Under the pieces are notes generated by a model that was not told where the DNA came from, made no database searches, and saw only the letters and a list, made by a program, of their open reading frames with translations. Of a stretch of DNA of 64,000 nucleotides, positions 19,126-26,745 are shown in pieces. The number at the start of each line of letters is the position of its first letter. Positions within the stretch are counted from its first letter, which is position 1. Source of the DNA: Pseudomonas sp. 2FG (GTDB taxonomy: Bacteria > Pseudomonadota > Gammaproteobacteria > Pseudomonadales > Pseudomonadaceae). The position numbers and the translations under genes are program-made. The stretch is taken from NCBI RefSeq assembly GCF_005502935.1, contig NZ_SCMP01000003.1, positions 248,001-312,000 of the forward strand. The letters are read 5' to 3'.

Positions 19126-20256
19126 ATGCGCAAACTACTCAGCTTCGCCGTCATCAGCCTCCTCATCGGCGCCATCAGCGCTTATGCCGTTTGGACCGGA
19201 TTGCGTCCGAGCGGCCATTACCTGTCTGACCTGCGCAGCCAGGTCGTGCTCAACCAAGGCCAGCCAGGCGAGCGCGGCAACCTGCTCGGCATCCAGCCGG
19301 AGCTGTTCTCCGGCGATTATCAGAGTGTCGAGCTACTGCACCTGAAACTCGCCGCCTACCTGGAAAAAGCCCGCAGCGAAGGCCTGCTCAACCGCAAAAC
19401 CATCGCCGTACTGCCGGAACACATTGGCACCTGGCTGATCGCGAGCGGAGAGAAGGCCGAGGTTTATCAGGCCAAAACAGTGAAAGAAGCCATGGCCTGG
19501 CTAGCCGCCAGCCATCCGCTGCAACTCGTCAGCGCCCTGCTTGCCGCGCAAGGCGAGGATCGTCTGGCCGACGCGCTGTTGCGCATGAAGGGTCAGGCCA
19601 TGGCCCGCGACTACCAAGCCTTGTTTGGCGGTTTGGCCAAGGAGTTCGGCATCACCCTGGTAGCCGGCTCGATCGTGCTACCCGAGCCCCGGGTGGAAAA
19701 CGGCACTCTGACGGTCGGCAGCGGCCCGCTCTACAACATCAGCCTGGTGTTCGGTAGCGATGGCGCACCACTCGGCCAGCCGCAGCGCAAAAGCTTCCCG
19801 ATTCGCGACGAACAAGGCTTTACCGCCGCCGCCCCGATTGCTGCGCTACAGGTGCTGGATACACCAGCCGGGCGCCTGGGCGTGTTGATCTGCGCCGACA
19901 GCTGGTACCCGGCCGGTTACGCCGAACTGGCCCGCAACGGTGTCGAGCTGCTGGCCGTACCGGCGTTTCTCACCGGCAATGGCCATTGGTCGAAGCCTTG
20001 GGGCGGCTACAATGGCGCCACGACGCCAGCCGACGTCAGCCTTAAACCCGGCGAACTGAGCGAAGGGGAAGCCTGGCAGCGCCTGGCCATGGCCGCTCGC
20101 CTCTCCAGCAGCGGCGCCCAGGCGGGTATTACCGTATTCATGCGCGGCCAGTTGTGGGGCATGGGCAGCGATGGCCAAAGTTCGCTCGCCACGCCCGGCC
20201 AAAATAGTCTGGCTAGCGTTGGCCACGGCGCCCGCCTGATCAACCTCTGGCTGTAG
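19126..20256 (+). CDS. Membrane-anchored nitrilase-superfamily (carbon-nitrogen hydrolase) protein
   Basis: 376 residues from the ATG at 19126. I chose it because it places one hydrophobic segment (LLSFAVISLLIGAISAYAV) at the very N-terminus as an uncleaved anchor; the frame is open back to 19024 and no strong ribosome site decides. The catalytic Glu is probably in VLPEHIGTW and the nucleophile Cys in GVLICADSWYP, the E...C pattern of nitrilases; a Lys is expected between them. I infer an amidase or acyltransferase acting at the outer face of the inner membrane. It is four bases from the AraC-type gene and probably co-transcribed. Confidence 0.82.
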   Translation: MRKLLSFAVISLLIGAISAYAVWTGLRPSGHYLSDLRSQVVLNQGQPGERGNLLGIQPELFSGDYQSVELLHLKLAAYLEKARSEGLLNRKTIAVLPEHIGTWLIASGEKAEVYQAKTVKEAMAWLAASHPLQLVSALLAAQGEDRLADALLRMKGQAMARDYQALFGGLAKEFGITLVAGSIVLPEPRVENGTLTVGSGPLYNISLVFGSDGAPLGQPQRKSFPIRDEQGFTAAAPIAALQVLDTPAGRLGVLICADSWYPAGYAELARNGVELLAVPAFLTGNGHWSKPWGGYNGATTPADVSLKPGELSEGEAWQRLAMAARLSSSGAQAGITVFMRGQLWGMGSDGQSSLATPGQNSLASVGHGARLINLWL

Positions 20257-20260
20257 GCCG

Positions 20261-21298
20261 ATGAAACCCACGCGAGTACGTCTTGGCGACCTCTCGGTCG
20301 GTTTCGTCCACAGCCTGGCCGAGGCCGTACGCGCGCTTGCGCAAGACCCCGCACCGCTGCTCGACCAATATGGTCTGGATGCTGCGCGCCTGGCCGAGCC
20401 GCGGGCCAGGCTGTCGATCCCGCGTTATATGCGCCTGGGGCACGCCGCGATCCAGCTGACTGGCGACCCCAGCCTGGGCCTGCTGATGGGCCAACTGAAC
20501 CGGCTCAGCCAAGTTGGCCTGGCCGGCGTCACCGCCGCCCAAGCCCCGACCGTGCGGGAAGCCGCCCGCGCACTGATTCGCTTTGAACCCCTGTACGCCT
20601 ACAACTATCGCGGCCAGTCGAGCTTGCATGAGGATGCCCAAGGTGCCTGGCTGCGCTTCTATTCGATCAACCCGTACAACGCCTACAACCGCTTCGTCGT
20701 GGACTCGGTACTGGCCAGCTGGACCTGCCAGCTGAGCAGCCTGGCCGGGCAAAAGCTGAACCTCGAAAAGGTCGAAATCGAATTCCCCGCCCCCAGCTAC
20801 GCCGAGCGCTACGCCGAGGTGTTCGGCTGCCCGCTGGAGTTCGGTGCCAGCGTCAATCAGCTGCGACTGAACCAGGCCAACCTGGCCTTGCGCAACCCCG
20901 AACACTGCCCGAGCACCTGGCGCCATCTGCTGGAAATCTGCGAACGCGAACTGGAACAACTGACCCGCACCCGCAGCCTGCGCGAGCGCATCAGCCAACT
21001 GCTCGGCCCGCTGCTGCATGGGCGCGAGCCCGACCTGGAAGAACTTGCGGCACGCCTGCAGCTCCCCACCTGGACGCTGCGGCGCAAGTTGGCGGAAGAA
21101 GGCACGCAGTACCGGGCGATTCTCAACGATACCCGCCGGGATCTGGCGATGGCCTATATCCGCGACACCGAACTGGCCTTTGGCGAGATCGCCTATCTGC
21201 TCGGCTTCGCCTCGGCGGAAGCCTTTCAGCGCGCGTTCAAACGCTGGAGCGGGCAGACCCCTGGCGAGTTCCGCCGTGCGCAACGGCAAGCAGGCTAA
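20261..21298 (+). CDS. AraC-family transcriptional regulator
   Basis: 345 residues. The first 200 form the arabinose-binding-like ligand domain common to Pseudomonas AraC regulators of the OruR/ArgR-like size class. The C-terminal double HTH is clear: LEELAARLQLPTWTLRRKL near 258-276 and GEIAYLLGFASAEAFQRAFKRW near 308-329, ending TPGEFRRAQ. It follows the nitrilase-like gene by four bases, so it may control that gene or a pathway that the hydrolase feeds. The inducer is unknown. Confidence 0.92.
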   Translation: MKPTRVRLGDLSVGFVHSLAEAVRALAQDPAPLLDQYGLDAARLAEPRARLSIPRYMRLGHAAIQLTGDPSLGLLMGQLNRLSQVGLAGVTAAQAPTVREAARALIRFEPLYAYNYRGQSSLHEDAQGAWLRFYSINPYNAYNRFVVDSVLASWTCQLSSLAGQKLNLEKVEIEFPAPSYAERYAEVFGCPLEFGASVNQLRLNQANLALRNPEHCPSTWRHLLEICERELEQLTRTRSLRERISQLLGPLLHGREPDLEELAARLQLPTWTLRRKLAEEGTQYRAILNDTRRDLAMAYIRDTELAFGEIAYLLGFASAEAFQRAFKRWSGQTPGEFRRAQRQAG

Positions 21299-21307
21299 CG
21301 GGCCTCG

Positions 21308-21397
21308 TCACAACTCAGTGGCATCTTCCACAGGCTCAGCAGGATCCTCTTGCTCGCCAGCGCGGTATTCGAGGAGCTCTTCTTGATAGTCGTCCAT
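21308..21397 (-). CDS. Very small acidic protein (29 residues)
   Basis: Starts MDDYQEELLEYRAGEQED, with 11 Asp/Glu of 29 residues and no membrane segment. AGAGG lies 8 bases before the ATG at 21397. An in-frame extension to 21529 runs through AT-rich leader and the tRNA terminator and is not credible. I believe similar MDDYQEELLE peptides occur in other pseudomonads, but cannot verify this here. It sits between the AraC gene (convergent, 9 bases apart) and the tRNA array terminator. No function can be proposed. Confidence 0.6.
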   Translation of the reverse strand: MDDYQEELLEYRAGEQEDPAEPVEDATEL

Positions 21398-21506
21398 TGG
21401 GTTTACCTCTCGATCTAAGGACACAGGCCTAACAAAGACCCTGGCAAATAGATTAAAGATCCCAGATGAACAAAAAATGAAACAAAAATCGAAATATCGC
21501 AGGCAA

Positions 21507-21540
21507 TAAAAAGCCCCTAGGTCTTTCAACCTAAGGGCTT
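21507..21540 (-). terminator. Rho-independent terminator of the tRNA-Val/Asp/Asp unit
   Basis: Arms AAGCCCCTAGGT (21511-21522) and ACCTAAGGGCTT (21529-21540) pair with one mismatch. On the minus strand the stem runs into TTTTTATT. It lies 8 bases past the last tRNA-Asp. Confidence 0.88.
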
Positions 21541-21547
21541 TCTAAGA

Positions 21548-21624
21548 TGGCGCAGCGGACGGGACTCGAACCCGCGACCCCCGGCGTGACAGGCCGGTAT
21601 TCTAACCGACTGAACTACCGCTGC
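21548..21624 (-). tRNA. tRNA-Asp (GTC), distal copy
   Basis: 77 nt including an encoded CCA end. The acceptor stem GCAGCGG pairs with CCGCTGC, the anticodon loop reads CTGTCAC with anticodon GTC, and the T loop TTCGAGT is standard. It is identical to the copy 182 bases away and precedes the terminator. Confidence 0.97.
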
Positions 21625-21729
21625 GTGTCGGTTGGACTTGCGTCCAATGGAACTCTTTGAAACCTCTGACCAGCTAACCCTGTAGGGCTTCACCCGTCTC
21701 AGGCCGACCGTAATCGAACCTGGAGAATA

Positions 21730-21806
21730 TGGCGCAGCGGACGGGACTCGAACCCGCGACCCCCGGCGTGACAGGCCGGTATTCTAACCGACTGAACTAC
21801 CGCTGC
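21730..21806 (-). tRNA. tRNA-Asp (GTC), proximal copy
   Basis: 77 nt, identical in sequence to the copy at 21548-21624, with encoded CCA, anticodon GTC and acceptor stem GCAGCGG/CCGCTGC. It lies 35 bases after tRNA-Val on the same strand, so the three tRNAs are likely one transcript. Confidence 0.97.
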
Positions 21807-21841
21807 GCGTCGGTCGGACTTGCGTCCGAAATTCACAAGAG

Positions 21842-21917
21842 TGGTGGGTGATGACGGGATCGAACCGCCGACCCTCTGCTTGTAAGGCAGATGCTCTCCC
21901 AGCTGAGCTAATCACCC
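21842..21917 (-). tRNA. tRNA-Val (TAC)
   Basis: 76 nt with encoded CCA. The acceptor stem is GGGTGAT/ATCACCC and the anticodon stem-loop reads CTGCCTTACAAGCAG, anticodon TAC. It is the first gene of the Val-Asp-Asp array. Confidence 0.97.
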
Positions 21918-22066
21918 GCTGCTTGCGAGGCGCGAAATCTACGCGGGAGGCGCACCTAAGTCAACACCCTACATAGAGTTTTTCTTCAAAGAGGGGTTTA
22001 TCTCGACAAGCTGCGAGTTCGTCTCAGGCTGCCCGCACAACCGACGACCCTGCCCGCGCTGCCCGA

Positions 22067-22591
22067 TCAATGCGCTACGCGCAAGGTCAGGCGCGCGGCG
22101 ACCCGGCCATCTTCGCCACGATCTAATGCCGCTTCATCGATCCGCACACCCTGCCCTTCGAGCAAGGCAAACCAGCGCAGCAACTGGGCAAAGGGCGCCG
22201 GCTGCAGGTTGACCTGCAGGCCGCCATCCCCCTCGCTGTCCAGACGCTCCACCGCCAGGTTCTGCTGCGCCGCACTGGCGGTAACCAGACCTTGCAGGTT
22301 AGCCGGATCCAGGCTGACCTTGGGTTTGCTCGAAAGCGCACGGGCCAAGGGGGCTCGCGCCTGCAGATAGGCATTCAGCTCGCGCTGCTGCTCGAAAGCA
22401 CTGCGCGCGGCAATCAGACGTTGCTCGGCTGGGCGCCAGAGGCTCAGATAGAGCAGCAGCGCCAGCAAAAACAACGCCAGCAGGCTCAACGCCAGGCGCT
22501 CGCGCGGGATCAGCGCGCGCCAGCGTTGTAACAGCACGGAACGCTCCAGTTGCGCCGAGAACGAACTTTTCAATGCACTCAAACCGCTCAT
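22067..22591 (-). CDS. xcpZ: Type II secretion protein GspM (XcpZ)
   Basis: 174 residues. GspM is a bitopic inner-membrane protein that binds and stabilises GspL and links it to the rest of the platform. A single membrane segment (LALSLLALFLLALLLYLSLW, about 33-52) follows a short cytosolic N-terminus; the rest is a periplasmic domain with a short coiled coil then a ferredoxin-like fold. It is the last gene of xcpR-Z, 2 bases after xcpY, and followed by about 150 bases before tRNA-Val. Confidence 0.93.
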   Translation of the reverse strand: MSGLSALKSSFSAQLERSVLLQRWRALIPRERLALSLLALFLLALLLYLSLWRPAEQRLIAARSAFEQQRELNAYLQARAPLARALSSKPKVSLDPANLQGLVTASAAQQNLAVERLDSEGDGGLQVNLQPAPFAQLLRWFALLEGQGVRIDEAALDRGEDGRVAARLTLRVAH

Positions 22592-22593
22592 CC

Positions 22594-23733
22594 TTAGCCT
22601 CCAATCACCAAGCGGGCACTAACCCCAGTCGCTTCACGGCTGGCTGACCCCAACTGCACCACCAGCCCAGCCTTGATCAGGCGTTCACGCAACCGTTCCA
22701 GCGCGTCGAAACCCGGCGCCTGCACCTGCAGCGCCAAGTCGCCACGGCTGTCACTGAAGTCCAACTGCTGCACGCGCACCTGGGCGCCTTCGGCAACCAG
22801 CGCTCCGGTGGCCTGACCAAGCAGATTGAGCAGGCGACTCTGACCACCCCCAGCACCTTCGGCCAAATGCTGGTCGAACTGGGTACGCAGGTTGACCAGC
22901 TTGTTGTCCTCGGGAAACAGCTCGCGATAGAGCGCCACATTGGACCCGGCATAGGCCTCGCTCTCGCGTTGCAATTGCCAGCTCTGCGCCACATTGAAGC
23001 CCCATTGCAGCAGCAGCCACAGGCCAACCAAGCCCAGCAGCGGACGCCAACGCAGCCACTCCTCCGTCGACTCGCGCGGCGCGAACTCGCCCTGGGCCAG
23101 GTTGCAGCCAGCGGACTGACTGGCCAACCAGAGATGGAGATCCGGCTCGCGCCGACACTCGCCAATCCCTGCCGGCAACGCCTGCTCCGGCGGGGCATAG
23201 GCCATATGCGGCAGCGGACAGGCCGGCGCCAGCGATGGCCAATCCTCGGTTGCCAGCGCCATGCGCGTCGGCGTGGCGCCGCCGAGCAGCCAACGCTCAG
23301 CCAGCCAGAGCAATTGCGCGCCCTGCGCCGGGAGCAAATCCGCGTCGACCTGAATCGTCGCCGGCCGGTTTTCCGCGCACAGCGTCAACCAGTCCGCCAG
23401 CCAGCTACGGCGCACGGCGAACACCCGATGCCGACCGTCAGCCAACTGCTCGCCCAGGGCCAGATGCAGGTGCTCGACCTCTTCGGCCAGCAACTCCTCC
23501 ACCGCAAACGGCAAGGCCTGACGCAACCAACGGGACTTCTGCGTCGGCAGTTGCACAGCGCAGCTGGTCACCGCCTCCACCGGCAGCACCAGGCGCCAGG
23601 ACGCACCCAGCTCCGCCACTGCCGCGGCGAAGGCTAGCTGCGTGCGGACGCCCGCCTGCACACGGCACACCTCTAGTTCGGGATCAGCCCCCGCACAGGC
23701 AGACGGCGGAAGAAAAATACACACCTGACTCAT
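22594..23733 (-). CDS. xcpY: Type II secretion protein GspL (XcpY)
   Basis: 379 residues. The first 225 form the cytosolic actin-like domain that recruits the ATPase XcpR (GspE); a membrane segment WRPLLGLVGLWLLLQWGF lies near 228-246; the remainder is the periplasmic domain that meets GspM. The start overlaps the xcpX stop by 4 bases. Length is as expected for GspL of Pseudomonas. Confidence 0.93.
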   Translation of the reverse strand: MSQVCIFLPPSACAGADPELEVCRVQAGVRTQLAFAAAVAELGASWRLVLPVEAVTSCAVQLPTQKSRWLRQALPFAVEELLAEEVEHLHLALGEQLADGRHRVFAVRRSWLADWLTLCAENRPATIQVDADLLPAQGAQLLWLAERWLLGGATPTRMALATEDWPSLAPACPLPHMAYAPPEQALPAGIGECRREPDLHLWLASQSAGCNLAQGEFAPRESTEEWLRWRPLLGLVGLWLLLQWGFNVAQSWQLQRESEAYAGSNVALYRELFPEDNKLVNLRTQFDQHLAEGAGGGQSRLLNLLGQATGALVAEGAQVRVQQLDFSDSRGDLALQVQAPGFDALERLRERLIKAGLVVQLGSASREATGVSARLVIGG

Positions 23734-24701
23734 TGAGCGGACTCCTTAATCGGCGCTGGCGCTGAACCAGCCTGCCCTAAATCACGGGCCAGCGCCCGCA
23801 CGCGACCGTCTTCGGCACGTTGCAAACTGCTCACCAGCACCTGACGACGGTCAACCACTCGCACCTCGCTGATCACCTGAAAATATTGACTGCCCACGGC
23901 CAAGCCCTGCCCCTGCAAACCGAGCCCAGCCAAGGCCGGCTGTTCGAGAAAGCTCTCCAGGCTGCGAAAACCCTGGTTACCCCGCGCCGCCAGCAGACCT
24001 TGCGCAACGCTCGGCGTCAAACCATCGGCCAGACTAGAAAGCACCAAGGCACTGGCAGTATTGACGTTTAGCGCGGCGTCTGCGGGTAACGCGCTGACAT
24101 AAGGCAACAGCCGCCGGTAATCCGCCTCATTCATGCCCAATAACAGGCGCAGCTCAGAGACATCGCTCAGCAGTTGATTAGCCGCTCGGTAGGCAGGCTG
24201 TGCCAACAGATATTGATTGTCCTCCGCGCCATTGGCACCGTTCGGTTCCTGATCGGCATCCAGCCAGTCCTGCAAGCGCTCGGCATAGGGCTGCTCGATC
24301 TCCAGGCGCAGCAATAGGCGGCGAAACTGCGCCACGGCCGCTGCATTGACCTGACCCTGGCGCACCAGACTGTTGAGATTAAAGCGCCCACTCGGATCCT
24401 CGATACGCACCCGCAACTCCCCCCCCTCATCCAGCTTGAAGGGCGCCTGCGCTCGCGCCCACGCCTCACCCAAGTGATCCACCGACTGACGCGGATCACC
24501 CTGACGCAAATCGCGCAGCAGCAGCGCTTTGGCTAACGCTTCGCCACCCAAGGCGTAATGCCAGGCCTGACGCGCTGTCAACAGATTGGCACTGCTACGA
24601 ATGGCCAGCTGCTGGCGCGCGATAAGCCCGGCACAGACCACCGTCACCACGGCCACCACCAGCAGCACCGTGATCAAGGCAACGCCCCTTTGGCGCGTCA
24701 T
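23730..24701 (-). CDS. xcpX: Type II secretion minor pseudopilin GspK (XcpX)
   Basis: 323 residues. It begins MTRQRGVALITVLLVVAVV, the short positively charged leader cut after Gly by the prepilin peptidase. Position +5 is Thr rather than Glu, as is usual for GspK, the tip pseudopilin. The large globular domain contains the inserted helical part seen in GspK (PYAERLQDWLDADQEP and AADAALNVNTASALVL). It overlaps both neighbours by 4 bases. Confidence 0.94.
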   Translation of the reverse strand: MTRQRGVALITVLLVVAVVTVVCAGLIARQQLAIRSSANLLTARQAWHYALGGEALAKALLLRDLRQGDPRQSVDHLGEAWARAQAPFKLDEGGELRVRIEDPSGRFNLNSLVRQGQVNAAAVAQFRRLLLRLEIEQPYAERLQDWLDADQEPNGANGAEDNQYLLAQPAYRAANQLLSDVSELRLLLGMNEADYRRLLPYVSALPADAALNVNTASALVLSSLADGLTPSVAQGLLAARGNQGFRSLESFLEQPALAGLGLQGQGLAVGSQYFQVISEVRVVDRRQVLVSSLQRAEDGRVRALARDLGQAGSAPAPIKESAQ

Positions 24702-25381
24702 GAGCCGGTCTCCGCTTCAGGCTCGGGCGCTGGCTGTTCGCCACCCTCGGCGTCTCCCTGGGTCGCGTCTTTGGGCATATCCGGCAAGCGCAAGACACGC
24801 CGCAGCTCACCATAACGACGATGTTCCAGCACTAACTCGACCGCCCTCGGTAGCCGCTGCAGACGCTTGTCTTCGGCGCCTTCGGCCGGCGGCCAACTGT
24901 CCAACCAGCGCCCCTCGCGATCCAGGTAACGCAGCGCAAAGCGGGTGACGCCGTCCAGCGCCTGCTGCACGCGCGGCTGGCTGTCCTGGGCCTGATCCAA
25001 CACCGTCCAGTAACGTCGCTGCCATTGCTCGCCACTCAACTCCCAGCGGACCCGCTGTAAGCGCGAACGTGGTGTGCCCATGGGGTTGCGCCAGCCATTA
25101 CGGGTGAACTCCAGCGCCGGGTGATCGCCGCCCTCACCGAGCAAGGCGGCACGCGACTCACCGAACGGATCGCGCACCGGCCGCGCCACCAGCTGCAACA
25201 CGTCACGCTCGAAAGCCGCCATGGCGCGGATCAACTCGCGCAATTGCTGTTCCTGGGTCCGCGTCGCAGTGTCGGTGCGCAGCACGCTGTTGAGCATGCG
25301 GTAGGTGCCCAGCCCCAGCAGGGCAAAGATCGCGATGGCAATCAGCAACTCCAACAGCGTGAAGCCCGCGGAGCGCCTCAT
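24698..25381 (-). CDS. xcpW: Type II secretion minor pseudopilin GspJ (XcpW)
   Basis: 227 residues. The class III leader is MRRSAG, cut before FTLLELLIAIAIFALLGLG, with Glu at +5. The C-terminal part is Glu/Pro-rich. GspJ joins GspI and GspK at the pseudopilus tip. Starts and stops overlap the flanking pseudopilin genes by 4 bases, so the set is translated together. Confidence 0.95.
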   Translation of the reverse strand: MRRSAGFTLLELLIAIAIFALLGLGTYRMLNSVLRTDTATRTQEQQLRELIRAMAAFERDVLQLVARPVRDPFGESRAALLGEGGDHPALEFTRNGWRNPMGTPRSRLQRVRWELSGEQWQRRYWTVLDQAQDSQPRVQQALDGVTRFALRYLDREGRWLDSWPPAEGAEDKRLQRLPRAVELVLEHRRYGELRRVLRLPDMPKDATQGDAEGGEQPAPEPEAETGS

Positions 25382-25767
25382 GGTTCAGCCCCGAGGAAGC
25401 CGGTGAGGCTCAATATCGCGCGCTCTTTCAGATCGCCACGGGCACCGCGCTCACCGCTCAGCGCCACCCAGAGCGTGACCCGACGCATCGTCGGTTCACT
25501 GGTGGGTTCAATCAGGCTCAGCCATTCCCAGTGCCGCCCGGCGTAGTCCAACTGACCTTGCGCGCGACCATCGGCCGGCGGCGTTTCGGCCAGTTGCAGT
25601 TCGCTCAAACGATTGTCGGCAATCCACATGGCCAGGGTCTTGTCTTCCAGGCGCGCGGCCGTCTGCAAGCTACGCGAACTGGCAGTCAGCACGCTGGCCG
25701 CGACCAAGGCGAAAATGCCCAGTGCAACCAGCACCTCGAGCAGGGTGAAACCCCGTGCGCGCCTCAT
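25378..25767 (-). CDS. xcpV: Type II secretion minor pseudopilin GspI (XcpV)
   Basis: 129 residues. Leader MRRARG, then FTLLEVLVALGIFALVAASV with the conserved Glu at +5. GspI nucleates the tip complex with GspJ and GspK. Overlaps xcpU and xcpW by 4 bases each. Confidence 0.95.
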   Translation of the reverse strand: MRRARGFTLLEVLVALGIFALVAASVLTASSRSLQTAARLEDKTLAMWIADNRLSELQLAETPPADGRAQGQLDYAGRHWEWLSLIEPTSEPTMRRVTLWVALSGERGARGDLKERAILSLTGFLGAEP

Positions 25768-26303
25768 CCGGCTCGCCCCTTGAGCACCTTGGCCTCGACC
25801 TCAACTTGGGGCAGGCGGAAACCATCGCTGGACATTTGCAGCTGCAAGCCATCTTTGCGCCGTTCAGCCAGGCGCAGGCGGAAAGGACTGAGCTCGCCGC
25901 TCGAGAGAATCAATAACTGCGGAGCAGCGTTTTTGGCTTTTCTATCGTCATCCGCAGCCGGTGCAGGCAAGTTCAAGGCTTCACCATCCAACTCGAAGCT
26001 CAGCACCGCCCAACTCGGCAAGCGATGGGCAGCCTTATCCAACGCCAGCCACTTACCCGTGGCTTCGTCGTAGCGCAGCACCCGATAGGCCTCGGGGCTC
26101 AGCCGTAGGCCGTACTCGCGGTTGTCCAATACTGCTTCGTCCGCTAGTACACCGATCAAGCCGGTCAGGCGCTCAGCCTCGTTGTTCAGTTCCCGCGCAG
26201 GCCCTGCGATGCCGGTACTGAGCACGGCCAAGCCGACCAGGCTGCCGAGGATCACCAGCACCACGAGCAGCTCGATCAGCGTGAACCCCAGCGAGCGGCT
26301 CAT
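25764..26303 (-). CDS. xcpU: Type II secretion minor pseudopilin GspH (XcpU)
   Basis: 179 residues. Leader MSRSLG, then FTLIELLVVLVILGSLVGLA with Glu at +5. GspH joins the tip complex to the major pseudopilin shaft. It begins 6 bases after xcpT and overlaps xcpV by 4. Confidence 0.95.
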   Translation of the reverse strand: MSRSLGFTLIELLVVLVILGSLVGLAVLSTGIAGPARELNNEAERLTGLIGVLADEAVLDNREYGLRLSPEAYRVLRYDEATGKWLALDKAAHRLPSWAVLSFELDGEALNLPAPAADDDRKAKNAAPQLLILSSGELSPFRLRLAERRKDGLQLQMSSDGFRLPQVEVEAKVLKGRAG

Positions 26304-26309
26304 CGCGGC

Positions 26310-26741
26310 TTACAGATCCCAGTTGCCGATATCGGCATCGTGGTCGTCGCCGCCTTCCTTGCCGTCGGCTCCCAGGGAATACAGATCGAAAGGACCTTTA
26401 GTGCCCGGCGCCAGGTATTGGTAGGGATTGCCCCAAGGATCGACCGGCATCCGCTTGAGGTAGCCGTCTTTATTCCAGTTCTTCGCCGCAGGGTTACCCG
26501 AGGGTTTTTTCACCAGGGCCTCGAGCCCTTGCTGGGTGTTCGGATAGGCGTAATTGTCCAGTTTGTACATATCCAGCGCGGCGGAGATGGCCTTGACATC
26601 CCCCTTGGCCACAGTGACCTTGGCCTGATCCGGGCGGCTCATCACCTGCGGTACGATCAAGGCCGCGAGGATCCCGAGGATCACCACCACCACCATGATT
26701 TCGATCAGGGTAAAACCCTGTTGCTTGCGCACGTCCTTCAC
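26310..26741 (-). CDS. xcpT: Type II secretion major pseudopilin GspG (XcpT)
   Basis: 143 residues. Leader MKDVRKQQG, then FTLIEIMVVVVILGILAALI with Glu at +5. The C-terminal calcium-binding-type loop of GspG is visible (LGADGKEGGDDHDADIGNW). This is the shaft subunit of the pseudopilus. It follows xcpS by 4 bases. Confidence 0.97.
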   Translation of the reverse strand: MKDVRKQQGFTLIEIMVVVVILGILAALIVPQVMSRPDQAKVTVAKGDVKAISAALDMYKLDNYAYPNTQQGLEALVKKPSGNPAAKNWNKDGYLKRMPVDPWGNPYQYLAPGTKGPFDLYSLGADGKEGGDDHDADIGNWDL

Positions 26742-26745
26742 TTGC

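Larger units (their letters stand above)
21548..21829. repeat. 182-bp tandem duplication carrying tRNA-Asp and a 5' hairpin
   Basis: The unit 21548-21647 recurs at 21730-21829 with offset 182. The shared part is tRNA-Asp plus about 22 bases 5' of it. That flank holds a hairpin with TTGC loop in both copies: TTGGAC/GTCCAA (21632-21647) and TCGGAC/GTCCGA (21814-21829). The one differing base pair is changed on both arms, so pairing is kept. Confidence 0.75.

Noticed and set aside
20240..21289. Minus-strand frame of 349 codons opposite the AraC gene
   Set aside because: Mirror frame of a clear AraC regulator; no motif.
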